From Hippopus hippopus (lineage: Eukaryota > Mollusca > Bivalvia > Cardiida > Cardiidae): a DNA stretch of 64,000 bases. A program made the translations under genes and the position numbers. The notes beneath the pieces were generated by a model that was given only the letters and a program-made list of their open reading frames with translations, made no database searches and had not been told where the DNA came from. This document shows, in pieces, positions 32,031 to 41,357 of the stretch; the first letter of the stretch is position 1, and each line of letters starts with the position of its first letter. Location of the stretch: NCBI GenBank assembly GCA_946811185.2, contig OX328105.1:44764845-44828844 (forward strand), given 5' to 3'.

Positions 32031-32251
32031 CAACTCTTTAGCAATCGAAAAAAAATTTAGACATATCCAAACTGAAAGCATTTGCAGACAACAAAGTTTA
32101 GTGTGGCTAAAATGAAAGGATTTGTCTTTGAAAGGATAGAAAACTTTGTGGGAAAAGAAGAAAATGCTGGTCACCAGCATTTTCTCCTTTTCCCACAAAG
32201 TTTTCAAAAAGCCTTCTTTTTCGTCGTTAAAACTCGAGATTTTGCTGTTAA
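32031..32251 (+). mobile_element. TTAA-A MITE
   Basis: CAACTCTTTAGCAATCG to GAGATTTTGCTGTTAA. The core AAATGCTGGTCACCAGCATTT is perfect and the arms carry the matching pair AACTTTGTGGG and CCCACAAAGTT. Confidence 0.8.
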
Positions 32252-32310
32252 GCAAAAGCTATTAAAACTTTCCAATTTCTGTCATTTATCCTCATTTGTC
32301 CGTCTAATAA

Positions 32311-32533
32311 TCCTTATGACAAAAATGTAGACTTTCCAAAATCAAAAGAATTCGAAGATAACAAATAGGGTGTGGCTAGAATGATGAGATTCGTCTTTGA
32401 AACGATAGGAAACATTGTGGGAAAACGAGAAGATACTTGTTACTTGCATTTTCTCTATCTCCGAAAATGTTTTCTTGGGGCTTCTCCCCTTATAAGAGTC
32501 GTCAAAACTCGGGGCTGTTTGGTATAGATTTAA
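32311..32533 (+). mobile_element. TTAA-A MITE, stem worn
   Basis: The right end CTGTTTGGTATAGATTTAA and the flank TTTGTCTTTGAAACGATAGG are clear, here with ATTCG in place of ATTTG. Centre ACTTGTTACTTGCATTT. Confidence 0.65.
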
Positions 32534-32761
32534 CTCTTTATCAGACAATCTCGCACTTAAAAGATTACAGAGAAAAGGACAATTGAAATTGTGGACAAAG
32601 GGAAAAAAATGCTGGTAACCAGCATTTTTTCTTTCCCCCCCCCCCCCCCCCCCCACAATGTTTTTAACCTTTCAAACGTTGATTTCATAATTTGCTCTAC
32701 ATCTAATTTGTCGTCTGCAAATATTTTGAACTTGAACCAGTCTAAAATTTTAACGAGTTAA
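32530..32761 (-). mobile_element. TTAA-A MITE, shares a TTAA with the previous copy
   Basis: TTAA at 32530-32533 and 32758-32761. Core GCTGGTAACCAGC intact. A pure C-run of about 20 at 32635-32655 sits inside one arm, where other copies have TTTTCCCAC. Confidence 0.8.
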
Positions 32762-32810
32762 ACGTACTGGTGTTTTGTAATTAACGCGGTACAGCCTTCT
32801 GAAAAGAAAT

Positions 32811-32885
32811 TCGTGCATTAAATCATTTTTTTTTTTTACATTATCGAATTTCGATAATGTAAAAAAAAAATGATTTAATGCACGA
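32811..32885. repeat. 75-bp near-perfect palindrome
   Basis: TCGTGCATTAAATCA, a T-run, ACATTATCGAA, then TTCGATAATGT, an A-run, TGATTTAATGCACGA. The only asymmetry is the homopolymer length (T12 against A10). No spacer. Confidence 0.92.
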
Positions 32886-33115
32886 TTAATCCTACATGTT
32901 AAAATGATGTGGCAAAAGGAGAAATTATTTTACTACATTGTTTTCAAAAGTGAGTACTGTTTGACAAAATACTCGCCTGTTGCAGTTAATAAGTTACTTA
33001 AAGTGCATAATATCGACAGCTGATTCGGACTGGATCATCGGACGGCCAAGCATGAAATTTCGCTTACAAAACAAAATGCAAATTCGTTTATCAAAAATGA
33101 CTGAATAAAAATGTG

Positions 33116-33238
33116 TTAACACTTACGCCGCTGAGCACGAATTTGTGGGCTTTTGTGGACAGTTTAGATCAAGATCAGACTGCGCAGAACGTGCAGATAC
33201 GGTGAGATCTTTTCGGCAAGCATTTTTTACACCGTTAA
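33116..33238. mobile_element. TTAA-B'-like element, short
   Basis: TTAA at 33116-33119 and 33235-33238 enclose ATCAAGATCAGACTGCGCAG and a truncated second arm. Confidence 0.5.
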
Positions 33239-33283
33239 ATATGGGCTTTCGCCATTGGCTAGAAATCTTTAGTTTGATTCGGG

Positions 33284-33528
33284 TTAATTTTTTTACTAGA
33301 TGACAAAATGCTAAACTCGGCCAAATTGAAAGCTTTGCAGACAACGAATTGAACGTGACGCAAATTATGTAAATTGTTCTCGAAAGAGTAGACTGAAACG
33401 TTGCGGGGGGGAGGGGGGGGAAGGGAGGAAATGCTGGTTACCAGCAATTTCTTCTTTTCACACAATATTTTCAAGGGGCTTTTTGCTCAGGGTCGTGAAA
33501 ACTCGAGACTGTGTTGCAAAGGTTTTAA
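33284..33528 (+). mobile_element. TTAA-A MITE with a G-run in the stem
   Basis: TTAA at 33284-33287 and 33525-33528. GCGGGGGGGAGGGGGGGGAA at about 33401-33420 replaces GTGGGAAAAGG of the arm. The loop GCTGGTTACCAGC is kept. Confidence 0.8.
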
Positions 33529-33536
33529 TCCTCATC

Positions 33537-33656
33537 TTAATCCTTTGGTCCCCAGGACGATAAAAGCAGAATGTTCCTTTTGCGGGCGGCGTAGATCAGG
33601 ATAAACTGTACAGAGCATGCAGTCTGGTCTTGGACCTGTAACACCCGCTTGTTTAA
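33537..33656 (+). mobile_element. TTAA-B'-like element, 120 bp
   Basis: TTAATCCTTTGGTCCCC to CACCCGCTTGTTTAA. Hairpin GTAGATCAGGATAAACTG with CAGTCTGGTCTTGGACCT. The right TTAA is shared with the next element. Confidence 0.65.
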
Positions 33657-33881
33657 CTCTTTACCACACAATGCCGATTTTTAACGATCCTGGGGTAGAA
33701 GCCTTTTGAAAACATTGTGGGAAAAGGAGAAAATGCTGGTAACCAGCATTTTCTCCTTTCCCCACAATGTTTTCTACCCTATCAAAGACAAATTCAATCA
33801 TTTGAGCCACATTGAATTCGTCATTTGCAAATGGTTTCAGTTTGGACAAGGCTAAAGTTTTGTCGTCGGGTAAAGGGTTAA
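33653..33881 (-). mobile_element. TTAA-A MITE, reference copy for the family
   Basis: Cleanest full-length copy, 229 bp between TTAA at 33653-33656 and 33878-33881. Terminal inverted repeats CTCTTTACCACACAATG and CGTCGGGTAAAGGG. The central palindrome at 33706-33773 pairs AAACATTGTGGGAAAAGGAG with its complement around GCTGGTAACCAGC. The right flank holds the family phrase TTCGTCATTTGCAAATGG. No coding capacity. TTAA duplication plus a terminus beginning CC suggests mobilisation by a piggyBac-type transposase. That class is inference: no such transposase gene lies in this window. Confidence 0.92.
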
Positions 33882-33974
33882 AAAAACATATAAGATAAAA
33901 ATTTGTCTGAGTTTCAGTGAAGTGTATTTTCAACCGTCGTGAGAATTTAAGTTCAAATATGTCGAGCCGAAAGA

Positions 33975-34199
33975 TTAACTCCTTTCTTAAGTCTTTCAGT
34001 GCCAAATAAATAAACTCGACCTCTGTCGACGGCTCTAAATTTAATCCATTGAATGTTGCAAAGAGTTTGATTGTATAGGCTTGACTACACAAGCGGACGG
34101 TATAGATCAAAGATCAGACTGCACGTTCTGTGCAGTCTGATCTTGATCTATGCCGTCCGCAAAAGTCACTGTTTCCGCCTATGGCGCCGAAAGGGTTAA
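33975..34199 (+). mobile_element. TTAA-B' MITE, reference copy
   Basis: TTAA at 33975-33978 and 34196-34199. Left CTTTCAGTGCCAAATAAATA, right TATGGCGCCGAAAGGG: the ends are inverted (CTTTCRGYGCC). The hairpin at 34091-34160 pairs GATCAAAGATCAGACTGCAC. Confidence 0.85.
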
Positions 34200-34440
34200 C
34201 TGATGGTCTTCTGACTTCCAAGTTAACAAGAATTTATGACCACAGAAATAAAGAATACGCTGTCATAGATAACATAGTAAACCTTGTGACATGCGCAGAA
34301 ATAGTGTCATACAAATTGATTTCGGAATCGATCTCTTTTGTTTTTCTAATTGGGGAAAAATTTGTTGGTTAAAAGTCTCAAAATGCGCTCACAATCCTAA
34401 ATGTCATGGTGATACACTGAAAATAAAGCGACTGAATGGC

Positions 34441-34660
34441 GCTCTCTCAAAGGGGGTTTTAATGTATCTCAAGTCATCACATAATCATGGATCCATAAAA
34501 TTCATTTTGTCTAACAACCGGCAGAATCCTGAGGTAGACAGATGCAGAAAATTGACCAAAAGCAAGAAAAGTTTCGACCCCGGTTAGCCTGCGCGGGCTG
34601 ACCTGGGTCAATACTTTTTGTATATGCATTAAAACCTCCTTTTACAGAGCATAGCTCATT
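34441..34660 (-). mobile_element. Family C MITE
   Basis: GCTCTCTCAAAGGGGGTTTT to TACAGAGCATAGCTC. The hairpin is shortened at the loop to TAGCCTGCGCGGGCTGACC. Confidence 0.75.
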
Positions 34661-34987
34661 TATTTGTATCTCAGATCTACAGACAACCCGTTTATCAAAC
34701 AGGGTGCCCCGCCGGGACCAAAGCAAAACCCGAAAATACATTTTCTATGGGAAAATTCACCTTATTTAATTATATTGAGCGTGAACAAATCGTCGCTGAA
34801 TACAGTAAATATACTGATCTTTTTATAGTGATTAAGTTCTCATTATGTGGGGACTATAAATGGGACTGATTTATGCACTGCAATGAGACTTTGACTAAAT
34901 GACGTTAATTACTGATCAACGTAAATCTAGCGAGGAAGATTCAGATTTATTTCGTATTTTCTTTTCAGGAATTATATAATACATGTG

Positions 34988-35253
34988 AGTAGTGCTCTAT
35001 TAAAAAGGGGGCTTAAAGCGTCTGCAAAAAGTCTCGACCCATGTCAGCCTGCGAAGTCCGCGCAGGCTGACATGGATCGAAACTTTTTGCTGTTGGTAAA
35101 ACTTTCTGCGTGTCTAAGGAACATTCTATCTCACGATGAAGTCGGTCGTTTGTGAAAATGGACTTTTATGGTTCCATAAATTTTATGTCATGACTTGCTT
35201 AGTATCATGCATCACCGATATGCATTTAGCCCTTTTTTGCCAGAGCATGGCTG
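34988..35253 (+). mobile_element. Family C MITE
   Basis: AGTGCTCTATTAAAAAGGGG to GCCAGAGCATGGCTG. Hairpin 35034-35088 has one mismatch in the CCTGCGAAGTCCGCGCAGG core. Confidence 0.8.
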
Positions 35254-35316
35254 GACTGTACTTCAGTTAATGTGATATATAAACAGTCTATTTCAACTTC
35301 ATCCCCTCTTAAAATC

Positions 35317-35520
35317 TTAACCAGACGACAAAATTTTAGATTTACCTTTATTCAAAGCATTTGCAGACGACAAATTAAATGTGATTCAAATAATGAGATT
35401 TGTCTTTGAAGGATTACAAAACATTGCTGGTAATCAGCATTTTCTCTTTTCTCCCGAATGTTTCCATGAATCTTCCTTATCAGGGTCGTTAAATGTCATG
35501 TTTGTTTTGTTAAAGGTTAA
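35317..35520 (+). mobile_element. TTAA-A MITE with a shortened stem
   Basis: TTAA at 35317-35320 (followed directly by CCAGACGAC) and 35517-35520. The left arm lost GGGAAAAGGAGAAAAT, leaving AACATTGCTGGTAATCAGC. Confidence 0.78.
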
Positions 35521-35925
35521 ATCATAAGAGACAAAATTTATTGATAATTTAACGTTTCTTCCAATACCTATCTTCTATGGTATGCATGTATTGACCAAAA
35601 TAAAAAAAAAAAGAAATTGAAGTATCTAGATTTCTACTGGCTGAAAATGCACCATATATTTTGCTTGTCCCCTCTCACTCGGGGTGAACTCAAATGCAAA
35701 TCTGTCTGTCTGTGAGTAATTATGGTCATCATCTTATATAAAAAAAAAAGCTAAAATTGCACAGCTCACACATGATACGATTTTTGCGACTTATTTTATC
35801 TTAACTAGTAAAAACTTATCATAACTGTGAGTGAGACATATTTGATTGGTATGAAAATGTCAGGTGATCATTTTCCAAATATTTGAATTCTAGGTCGGTT
35901 GCCGTCACTGAGATATCTGAGTAAA

Positions 35926-35980
35926 TCTCTCTCTCTCTCTCTCTCTCTCCCCTCCCCTTCTCTGTCTGTCTGTCTGTCTC
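35926..35980. repeat. (TC)n and (TGTC)n microsatellite
   Basis: About 12 TC units, a CCCCTCCCC break, then four TGTC units. Confidence 0.9.
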
Positions 35981-35997
35981 TGTTCTTCGTTATTTGC

Positions 35998-36150
35998 TTA
36001 ACGTGACTTTACCACATAATTTCAAATTTGAACGACCGAAAGGATGACTGCTTTTGGAAAACACATTGGGAAAAGGAGAGAGTGCTGGTAACCAGCATTT
36101 TCTCTCATTTCCACAATGTTTCTTACTCTTAAAGACAAAGTTTGTTTCTT
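35998..36150 (-). mobile_element. TTAA-A MITE, right half cut off by the next copy
   Basis: TTAACGTGACTTTACCACAT through GCTGGTAACCAGC to CCACAATGTTTCTTAC, stopping at AAGTTTGTTTC. Confidence 0.7.
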
Positions 36151-36155
36151 TTACA

Positions 36156-36340
36156 ATAATCTTGAGGATGAACGTTTTTTTAAAGCATTGTGAGAAAAAG
36201 AGAAAATGCTGGTAACCAGCGTTTTCTACCTTTCCCACAATGTTTTCTGTCTCTTCAACAACAAATTTCAATTTTTGAGTCGACTGCAAATACTATCAAA
36301 TTGGACAACCCTAAAAATTCGTGTTTTTGTAAAGGCTAAC
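36156..36340 (-). mobile_element. TTAA-A MITE, left terminus missing
   Basis: Begins inside the family at ATCTTGAGGATGAACG; core GCTGGTAACCAGC; ends TTTTTGTAAAGGC. May be a tandem partial duplication of the preceding copy. Confidence 0.7.
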
Positions 36341-36379
36341 ACATTTGATTTGCACCGTAAGACGACATTTGGTTGCACT

Positions 36380-36591
36380 TTAACCCTTATCCCGGTAAAA
36401 AACTAAAATGATATTTTCAATTCGATAGTAAAAACCTAAATACTGCAATTTCAAAGTTATGTTTATGGAAATAATATCTCCTTATCGGACAGTGTAGATC
36501 AAAGACCAGACTGCACGTTCTGTGCAGTCTGATCTTGATCTACACTGTCCGAAAAAGGTCAGTGAATCGCGCTTAGCAGCCTCGGGGTTAA
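36380..36591 (+). mobile_element. TTAA-B MITE, full length
   Basis: TTAA at 36380-36383 and 36588-36591, 212 bp. CCCTTATCCCGGTAAA to GCAGCCTCGGGG. Hairpin 36487-36550 is perfect over more than 25 bp per arm. Confidence 0.88.
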
Positions 36592-37220
36592 TATATAATT
36601 TGCTGAAAGAATTTGTCACAGTAAGGCCACGTTTTGTCATGGTGACTCATTTAATGCTAGTTTTCCTTTTGGAGTGGAATAAAACAGAAATTGATCATTT
36701 ACCAAGTGTCTCGGTGTTAACCTGCCAATCAATTACTGAAATTTACAACCTCTCGAAAACAAACTCTCGCAAAATCTCGTGTCGGAATGGAGGTAAATTG
36801 GTAGTAGATAAATATTTCTCGTGTTGGAAATGACATTTTAAACCATAAACATAAGTTAATATTTGACACGTACATCTATTTTCTTTGAACGGATTACTTT
36901 CTGCACGAATTCTTTCCAGGGTGTCAAATTGACCAGCATGGTGCCCCGCGAAAACCCATGATAAACTGCACTACACGCGCTCTTTCGTGATAAGGTAAAC
37001 GTTTAATAAGGTTCAGTGTAAGGTATAATGGCATTTCACAAATATTCTACCAATTAGTTTATCAATCGACAAGTGTTTACTTTGAAAACTCTTATCCCTT
37101 ACCTCAAATTTAAAAATTGACAGGAGCTTGATAGCAGAGTAATGAGTCTAAAACGAAAAATGCGACGTCGCAACGTCACTGCAGGCAAAGTTACTTGTTC
37201 AACCAAAGTATTATGATAGA
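36592..37220. other. No gene supported
   Basis: An open plus-strand frame to 36833 continues out of the TTAA-B element without a plausible start or splice site. The rest is AT-rich unique sequence. Confidence 0.4.
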
Positions 37221-37223
37221 TAT

Positions 37224-37472
37224 TAGCTATGCTCTGGCTAAAAGGGGGTTTAATGCATCTACGTGATGTATTATACCCAACAAGTCATTACATGGATCCA
37301 TAAATTCCATTTTGTCTAATGTTCAACCAACTGAATCATAAGACTGAGTGGTACTCTGACAGAAAATTGACCAAAAGCAAAATGTTTCGACCCAGGTCAG
37401 CCTGCGCGGACTGCGGCTGACCCAAGTCGATACTTTTTGCAGATGAATAAACCCCTTTTCACATTGCACAGA
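37224..37472 (-). mobile_element. Family C MITE
   Basis: AGCTATGCTCTGGCTAAAAG to CCCTTTTCACATTGCACAGA. The hairpin lost four bases of the loop (GCGCGGACTGCGGC). Confidence 0.75.
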
Positions 37473-37507
37473 TCATACAAATATGGTAATTTGTTTTCAA
37501 ATGCTTC

Positions 37508-37748
37508 TTAATCCGTTACTCTATACCAAAAGACAAAATATTAGACTCGTCTGTATTGAAATGACTTGCAGACTTCAAATTAAAACTTACTGTGGCTCAA
37601 GTATTGGGATTTGCCATAGAATGGATAGAAAACATGATGGGAACAGGAGAAAATGCTGGTAACCAGCAGTTTCTACTTTTCCAACAATGTTTTCAAAAGC
37701 CCTCTCTATTGGGATTACTAGATCTCGGGATGTTTGGTAAGGGCTTAA
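37508..37748 (+). mobile_element. TTAA-A MITE
   Basis: TTAA at 37508-37511 and 37745-37748. The core GCTGGTAACCAGC is intact; arms have diverged to ACATGATGGGAACAGG and CTTTTCCAACAATG. Confidence 0.78.
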
Positions 37749-37973
37749 CCGTTTATCACAAGACAAAATTTTACAATGCTCCAAATTAAAAGCACTCGCA
37801 GACGACAACATGAATGCCGTTAAAATGATGTAAATTTTACTTGATGGGATAAAAACATTGTTAGAGAAAGTAGAGAATGCTTGAGACCAGTATTTTCTCC
37901 AATTGCCAACAAAGTTTTCGTGAGCTTTCTCAGTTAGGATTACTAAATCTTGGAATCTGTAGTAAAAGGTTAA
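37745..37973 (+). mobile_element. TTAA-A MITE, joined head-to-tail with the previous copy
   Basis: TTAA at 37745-37748 (shared) and 37970-37973. CCGTTTATCACAAGAC to TCTGTAGTAAAAGG. The stem has decayed (GCTTGAGACCAGTATTTTC). Confidence 0.75.
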
Positions 37974-38009
37974 ACTGCTACTCGTCTGAAGATAAATTCG
38001 AACTTTTCA

Positions 38010-38085
38010 GTCACTTTTGATGTTTTTCGAATGCAACAGCTTTGAACTTTGTAAAGTCTAAAATTTTGTCGTCTGGCAGAGTTAA
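38010..38085 (-). mobile_element. TTAA-A right-end fragment
   Basis: AGTCTAAAATTTTGTCGTCT then GGCAGAGTTAA; only the last 75 bp of the element. Confidence 0.65.
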
Positions 38086-38131
38086 GGTATCTCAAACCGT
38101 GCTGGTTTAAGCTTTACCATACCAAATTCGT

Positions 38132-38354
38132 TTAACTCTTTACCAAATGACAAAATTTAAGACTAGTCCAAATTAAAAGTAATTGCAGACGACAACTTAA
38201 ATGTTGCTGAAATTATGAAATTTGTCTTTGAAAGGGCGGAAAACATTGTGGGAAAAGGAGAAAATGCTGGTTAACAGCATTTTCTCCTTTTCCCACAGAA
38301 TTTTCAAAAGGCTTAGGGTCATCGAAGACTCGAGATTGTGTGGTAAAGGGTCAA
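38132..38354 (+). mobile_element. TTAA-A MITE
   Basis: TTAACTCTTTACCAAATGAC to TTGTGTGGTAAAGGGTCAA; the right TTAA has become TCAA. Stem AAAACATTGTGGGAAAAGG is intact on the left. Confidence 0.85.
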
Positions 38355-38454
38355 ACTTATTTATTTTGCAACGATGCTGTAACAAGCCAATATAACTTAT
38401 AATCACTCGCAGTGATTGCTTCCTGGAAATCTAACTGGTACTGGGCGCCGTGAT

Positions 38455-38520
38455 GCTGGTATTTCAAAAGGTCAACCCTGTTTACAATGGGATTTAAACC
38501 TGCCACCTCTTATAGGTCCA
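38455..38520 (-). repeat. tRNA-like SINE head fragment
   Basis: The minus strand reads GGCAGGTTTAAATCCC as a weak B box. The flank CATTGTAAACAGGGTTGACC resembles the flank at 38830-38860. Confidence 0.4.
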
Positions 38521-38539
38521 CCCCGATACCGCCGGGCCC

Positions 38540-38620
38540 CGGTAGCTCACTCGTTAGTGCTCAGGACTTGAGAACAGGGGGTCGCTGGTTCCAATCCCTA
38601 GCTGGTCCAATTTCTTACGG
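38540..38620 (+). repeat. tRNA-like sequence, probably a SINE head
   Basis: GGTAGCTCACTCGTTAG fits an A box and CTGGTTCCAATCCC a B box at normal spacing. The 5' GGCCCC has no partner after the B box, so no acceptor stem closes. Confidence 0.45.
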
Positions 38621-38779
38621 AGGATTACTGAGATTCATTCCTGATCAAGGCTGATCATTTTTTCAACGATGAAATATACTACTGGTAAAAGAAACTCCAT
38701 GAAAACATAAATAGGTGCACTGACCGCCGCGATATAACTGTTTTGATTAATACTGAAATCGGAATTAAACGCCATATAA

Positions 38780-38822
38780 CCAATCAACCAACCAACCAAC
38801 CAATCGATCCATCCATCCATCC
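38780..38822. repeat. (AACC)n (ATCC)n microsatellite
   Basis: ATCAACCAACCAACCAACCA then ATCCATCCATCCATCC, next to a tRNA-like head. Confidence 0.9.
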
Positions 38823-38829
38823 ACCAATC

Positions 38830-38905
38830 AAAAGGTTGACCCCGTTCATAACGGGATTGAGACCCGCGACCTCTGATGTGACGCCAACACTACGGTCTCC
38901 CACTT
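38830..38905 (-). repeat. tRNA-derived SINE head fragment
   Basis: Minus strand: CACATCAGAGGTCGCGGG then TCTCAATCCCG as B box. Same family as 2625-2700. Confidence 0.5.
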
Positions 38906-38910
38906 TACCA

Positions 38911-39133
38911 AACTCCTTACCAAACGATTAAATCTTAGACAGGCCCTTATTGAAGACATTTGAAGACGATAATAATGAATGTGGAAAAAATAATATGATT
39001 TGTCTGCGAAAGGTCAGAAAACAACCTGGGAAATGGAGAAAATGATGCTCACCAGCATTTTTTTCTTGACCTACAATGTTTTCAAACGCCTTTTTGCTCA
39101 GGATCGTCAAAAGTCGGGAATGCGTCGTAAAGG
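38911..39133 (+). mobile_element. TTAA-A MITE, diverged
   Basis: CTCCTTACCAAACGATTAAA to GGAATGCGTCGTAAAGG. Centre AAAATGATGCTCACCAGCAT. Confidence 0.68.
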
Positions 39134-39224
39134 AAAAAAATCAAACAGAGATTCAAGGCTTTGGTTGGTTCCGTGGGTTACTTCAATTTATTGCAATCTT
39201 TGTTTCTACCCCTATGGAATGAAT

Positions 39225-39448
39225 GATTGATTGAATGGTGTTTAACACTGCTTTCAAAATTATTTCAGGCATATAAGGGCGACAGCTCGCTTATTCATGT
39301 ATGCCCAGGGTTTCGCCAGTACTAGAGTTCTGAAGGTATTGCCCAAAGACGCTCCCAAGAAAAACCATGTGCTTCCAGTGAGGCACGAGCCCGGGGCCTC
39401 AAGGTTAATAGTCCAACACTTTAACACTGAGTCACGTAGGACACCCCC
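39225..39448 (-). repeat. tRNA-derived SINE, near full length
   Basis: Minus strand: head with TACGTGACTCAGTGTTAAAG as A-box region, B box CGGGCTCGTGCC, body GGGCAATACCTTCAGAAC, TAGTACTGGCGAAACCC and TGAAATAATTTTGAAAGCAG, tail ATTCAATCAATCATTC. It is the last repeat before the Gbx promoter region. Confidence 0.7.
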
Positions 39449-39539
39449 AGTCCCTGCGGAATGAAAAAAGGATTTCTAAACGAGGAAGTGTGATGAGATT
39501 GCATCGCAACCTCCATCTCAGACCGTCAGCTACGTTTTA

Positions 39540-40282
39540 TTTTAGCTTTAATTCAAAGGCCCCCTGTTTCCTTTATCGTTCCTATAAAGCCTCGCTTAGA
39601 CAGTATTAATATCAATTACCTTCACCCCAGTGGCTCTTTTTGCTTGGTAATGATTTAATTAAAATTCAGCCAATCAAACGCAACATTATCGCAGCACCAC
39701 TCAGCACGTTTTGACCTGGGCGCGTGATGAGGTCAAGTGATTATTGTCAACCAATAAGAGCACAGCAAAGCGGCAAGAGCGCATGTCAGTCACACTATAG
39801 ACCTGACAGCTGCGAATAAACGTTTGAATACAAATCGAAAAAGATGGATAGCTAGATTTAAGCGCCACCCTCGTGTTTTATGACAGCTCAGATAGACCGA
39901 TGAATCTGCTTATTTATTGATAAAGCCGTCAGCTAACAATTCTATCTATCCGCACTTTCTTTTATTTTGAAATTTGATCTGTCTCTGGCTAATTGAGGGC
40001 ATGCCTACTGAGTTGATTTTAGATGCAGCGTAAACAAACAGCTAATAGATCTGTCTCTCAATTCAACAAGCAGACAAAAAGAGACTGCTTAGTAATCGGA
40101 ATCGTTAATTACTTCGCCAAGGAAAAATTCTACAGTTGTTTGATCCATTCCTATGGCGTATCAGTTTATAGCGGAATGTTTTACTTTTATCTAAGACTGA
40201 TCTCAGAACGCGAAAAAATGTGTTGTTAGTGTTCCTACAAAATGAAATTAACGGATTACGAATAGACAAGTGTTTAGCAAAG
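39540..40282 (+). promoter_or_regulatory. Repeat-free upstream region and 5'UTR of Gbx
   Basis: About 740 bp without any of the window's repeats. CCAAT occurs at 39670-39674 and 39751-39755. TGACCT at 39712 and AGGTCA at 39730 form an everted nuclear-receptor-like pair 12 bp apart. TTAATTAAAATTC near 39655 and ATTAATATCAATTAC near 39607 are homeodomain-type TAAT sites. A clear TATA box is lacking. A 5'UTR frame (40023-40229) ends before the chosen ATG. Function is inferred from position and motifs. Confidence 0.5.
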
Positions 40283-40763
40283 ATGAACCGGCAATTCTGT
40301 AATTCGTTTTCTATTGATTCCTTGATTGCTCCTCCGATGCCGACCCGATTCGGACCTATGCTTTATAACAATGGCTATGTCTATCTACCACCAAGTGGCG
40401 GTGGATTATTATCACCTGCAGTGACGAACTCACCGGAAACACCACTGACGTCAGCGTTATTCGGATACGCTCATTCGCCGTACTCTAGGTTTCCGTTACA
40501 AACGTCTGCTGCAGCTCTCTTTCCGGCGGGTAACATACAAAACCCTTTTGGCGTCGGAAATTTCAATAATTTCTTACCGTATGGCCAGAGAGACGATGTT
40601 ATTGAACCCGGTGTAGATTTTTCGGAGAGACATAAATTAAAACAACAGAGACTAAGTATTGACATTGAGGATGATGTATCACAACCAAAGGATCTGAGGG
40701 TATCCACATCTAGCAGCACTGAAAACGAGGACAATGATACCGGAAGTGAAGATTCGGACACAG
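40283..40763 (+). CDS. Gbx: Gbx homeobox gene, exon 1 (residues 1-160 and first base of codon 161)
   Basis: Encodes the N-terminal part of the gastrulation-brain-homeobox (Gbx/unplugged) transcription factor, a nuclear DNA-binding repressor used in anterior nervous-system patterning in animals. The ATG at 40283 is chosen because it yields MNRQFCNSFSIDSLIAPP, the family start. FSIDSLI at residues 9-15 is the eh1-like motif through which Gbx proteins recruit Groucho/TLE corepressors. GPMLYNNGYVYLPP follows at 24-37, then a Pro/Ser/Gly-rich, largely disordered middle, and a Ser/Glu/Asp-rich stretch at 142-160. The reading frame is open further upstream but with no better start. The exon ends ACAG followed by GTAATG, a donor in phase 1; without splicing, translation would stop three codons later. 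Its partner is at 52531. Flanking DNA is repeat-free upstream and enters a TTAA-A element 115 bp into the intron. Confidence 0.9.
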
Positions 40764-40879
40764 GTAATGTATAGAAATCGTTACATGATTGGATTCATTG
40801 CTTCCTGCGGTCTTCTCCTCCTCTTGCTCTTCTTTTTCTTGAAATCCGCCTCGTACTTAAAATTGCTGTTAACTTCGTG

Positions 40880-41168
40880 TTAACCGTTTATCAAACAATC
40901 ACTGGTTTTAAAGACCCTGAAGGAACCTTTTGAAAACATCAAAGGAAAAGGAAACTTGCATTTTATCCTTTTCTCACAATGTTTTCCCCTCTGTCAAAGA
41001 ACTTGATTTCATTGGTACCAATTTCAAATTTGTCGTCTTCAGATTCTTTTAATCTTGGTGGTAACCAGCATTTTCCCATTTTCCCACAATGTTTTCCCTC
41101 TGCCAAAGAACTTGAGTCCATTGATGCCAATTTTGAAATTGTTGTCTTCAGATTCTTTAAATCTGAAA
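40880..41168 (-). mobile_element. TTAA-A MITE with its right half duplicated
   Basis: TTAACCGTTTATCAAACAAT, arm CACAATGTTTTCCCCTCTG at about 40975, flank TTTGTCGTCTTCAGATTC; then a second GGTAACCAGCATTTTCCC, CACAATGTTTTCCCTCTG and TTGTTGTCTTCAGATTC. The right half thus appears twice, 110 bp apart. Confidence 0.7.
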
Positions 41169-41357
41169 AAAAAATAAGGTTTGCCATTTCGAAAAGGGTC
41201 TATCTTCTTGGTTTTTGGTCTTAATGATGATTTCATGTATTTGACTGAAAAGTTTCAGAGATTAGCTGAGAATGTTGGCCAAGATCAGCTTGTATATGTC
41301 CGCAGGCTACACTTGCTATACATGTACACTAAGCACAGAAGTAAAGATCTTGGGGGC

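Noticed and set aside
33661..34110. 149-codon minus-strand frame
   Set aside because: It reads across a TTAA-A element (33653-33881) into a TTAA-B' element; fragments of the same translation recur wherever TTAA-A occurs.
38540..38620. Possible functional tRNA gene
   Set aside because: A and B boxes are present, but the acceptor stem does not close and no anticodon arm is convincing; treated as a SINE head.
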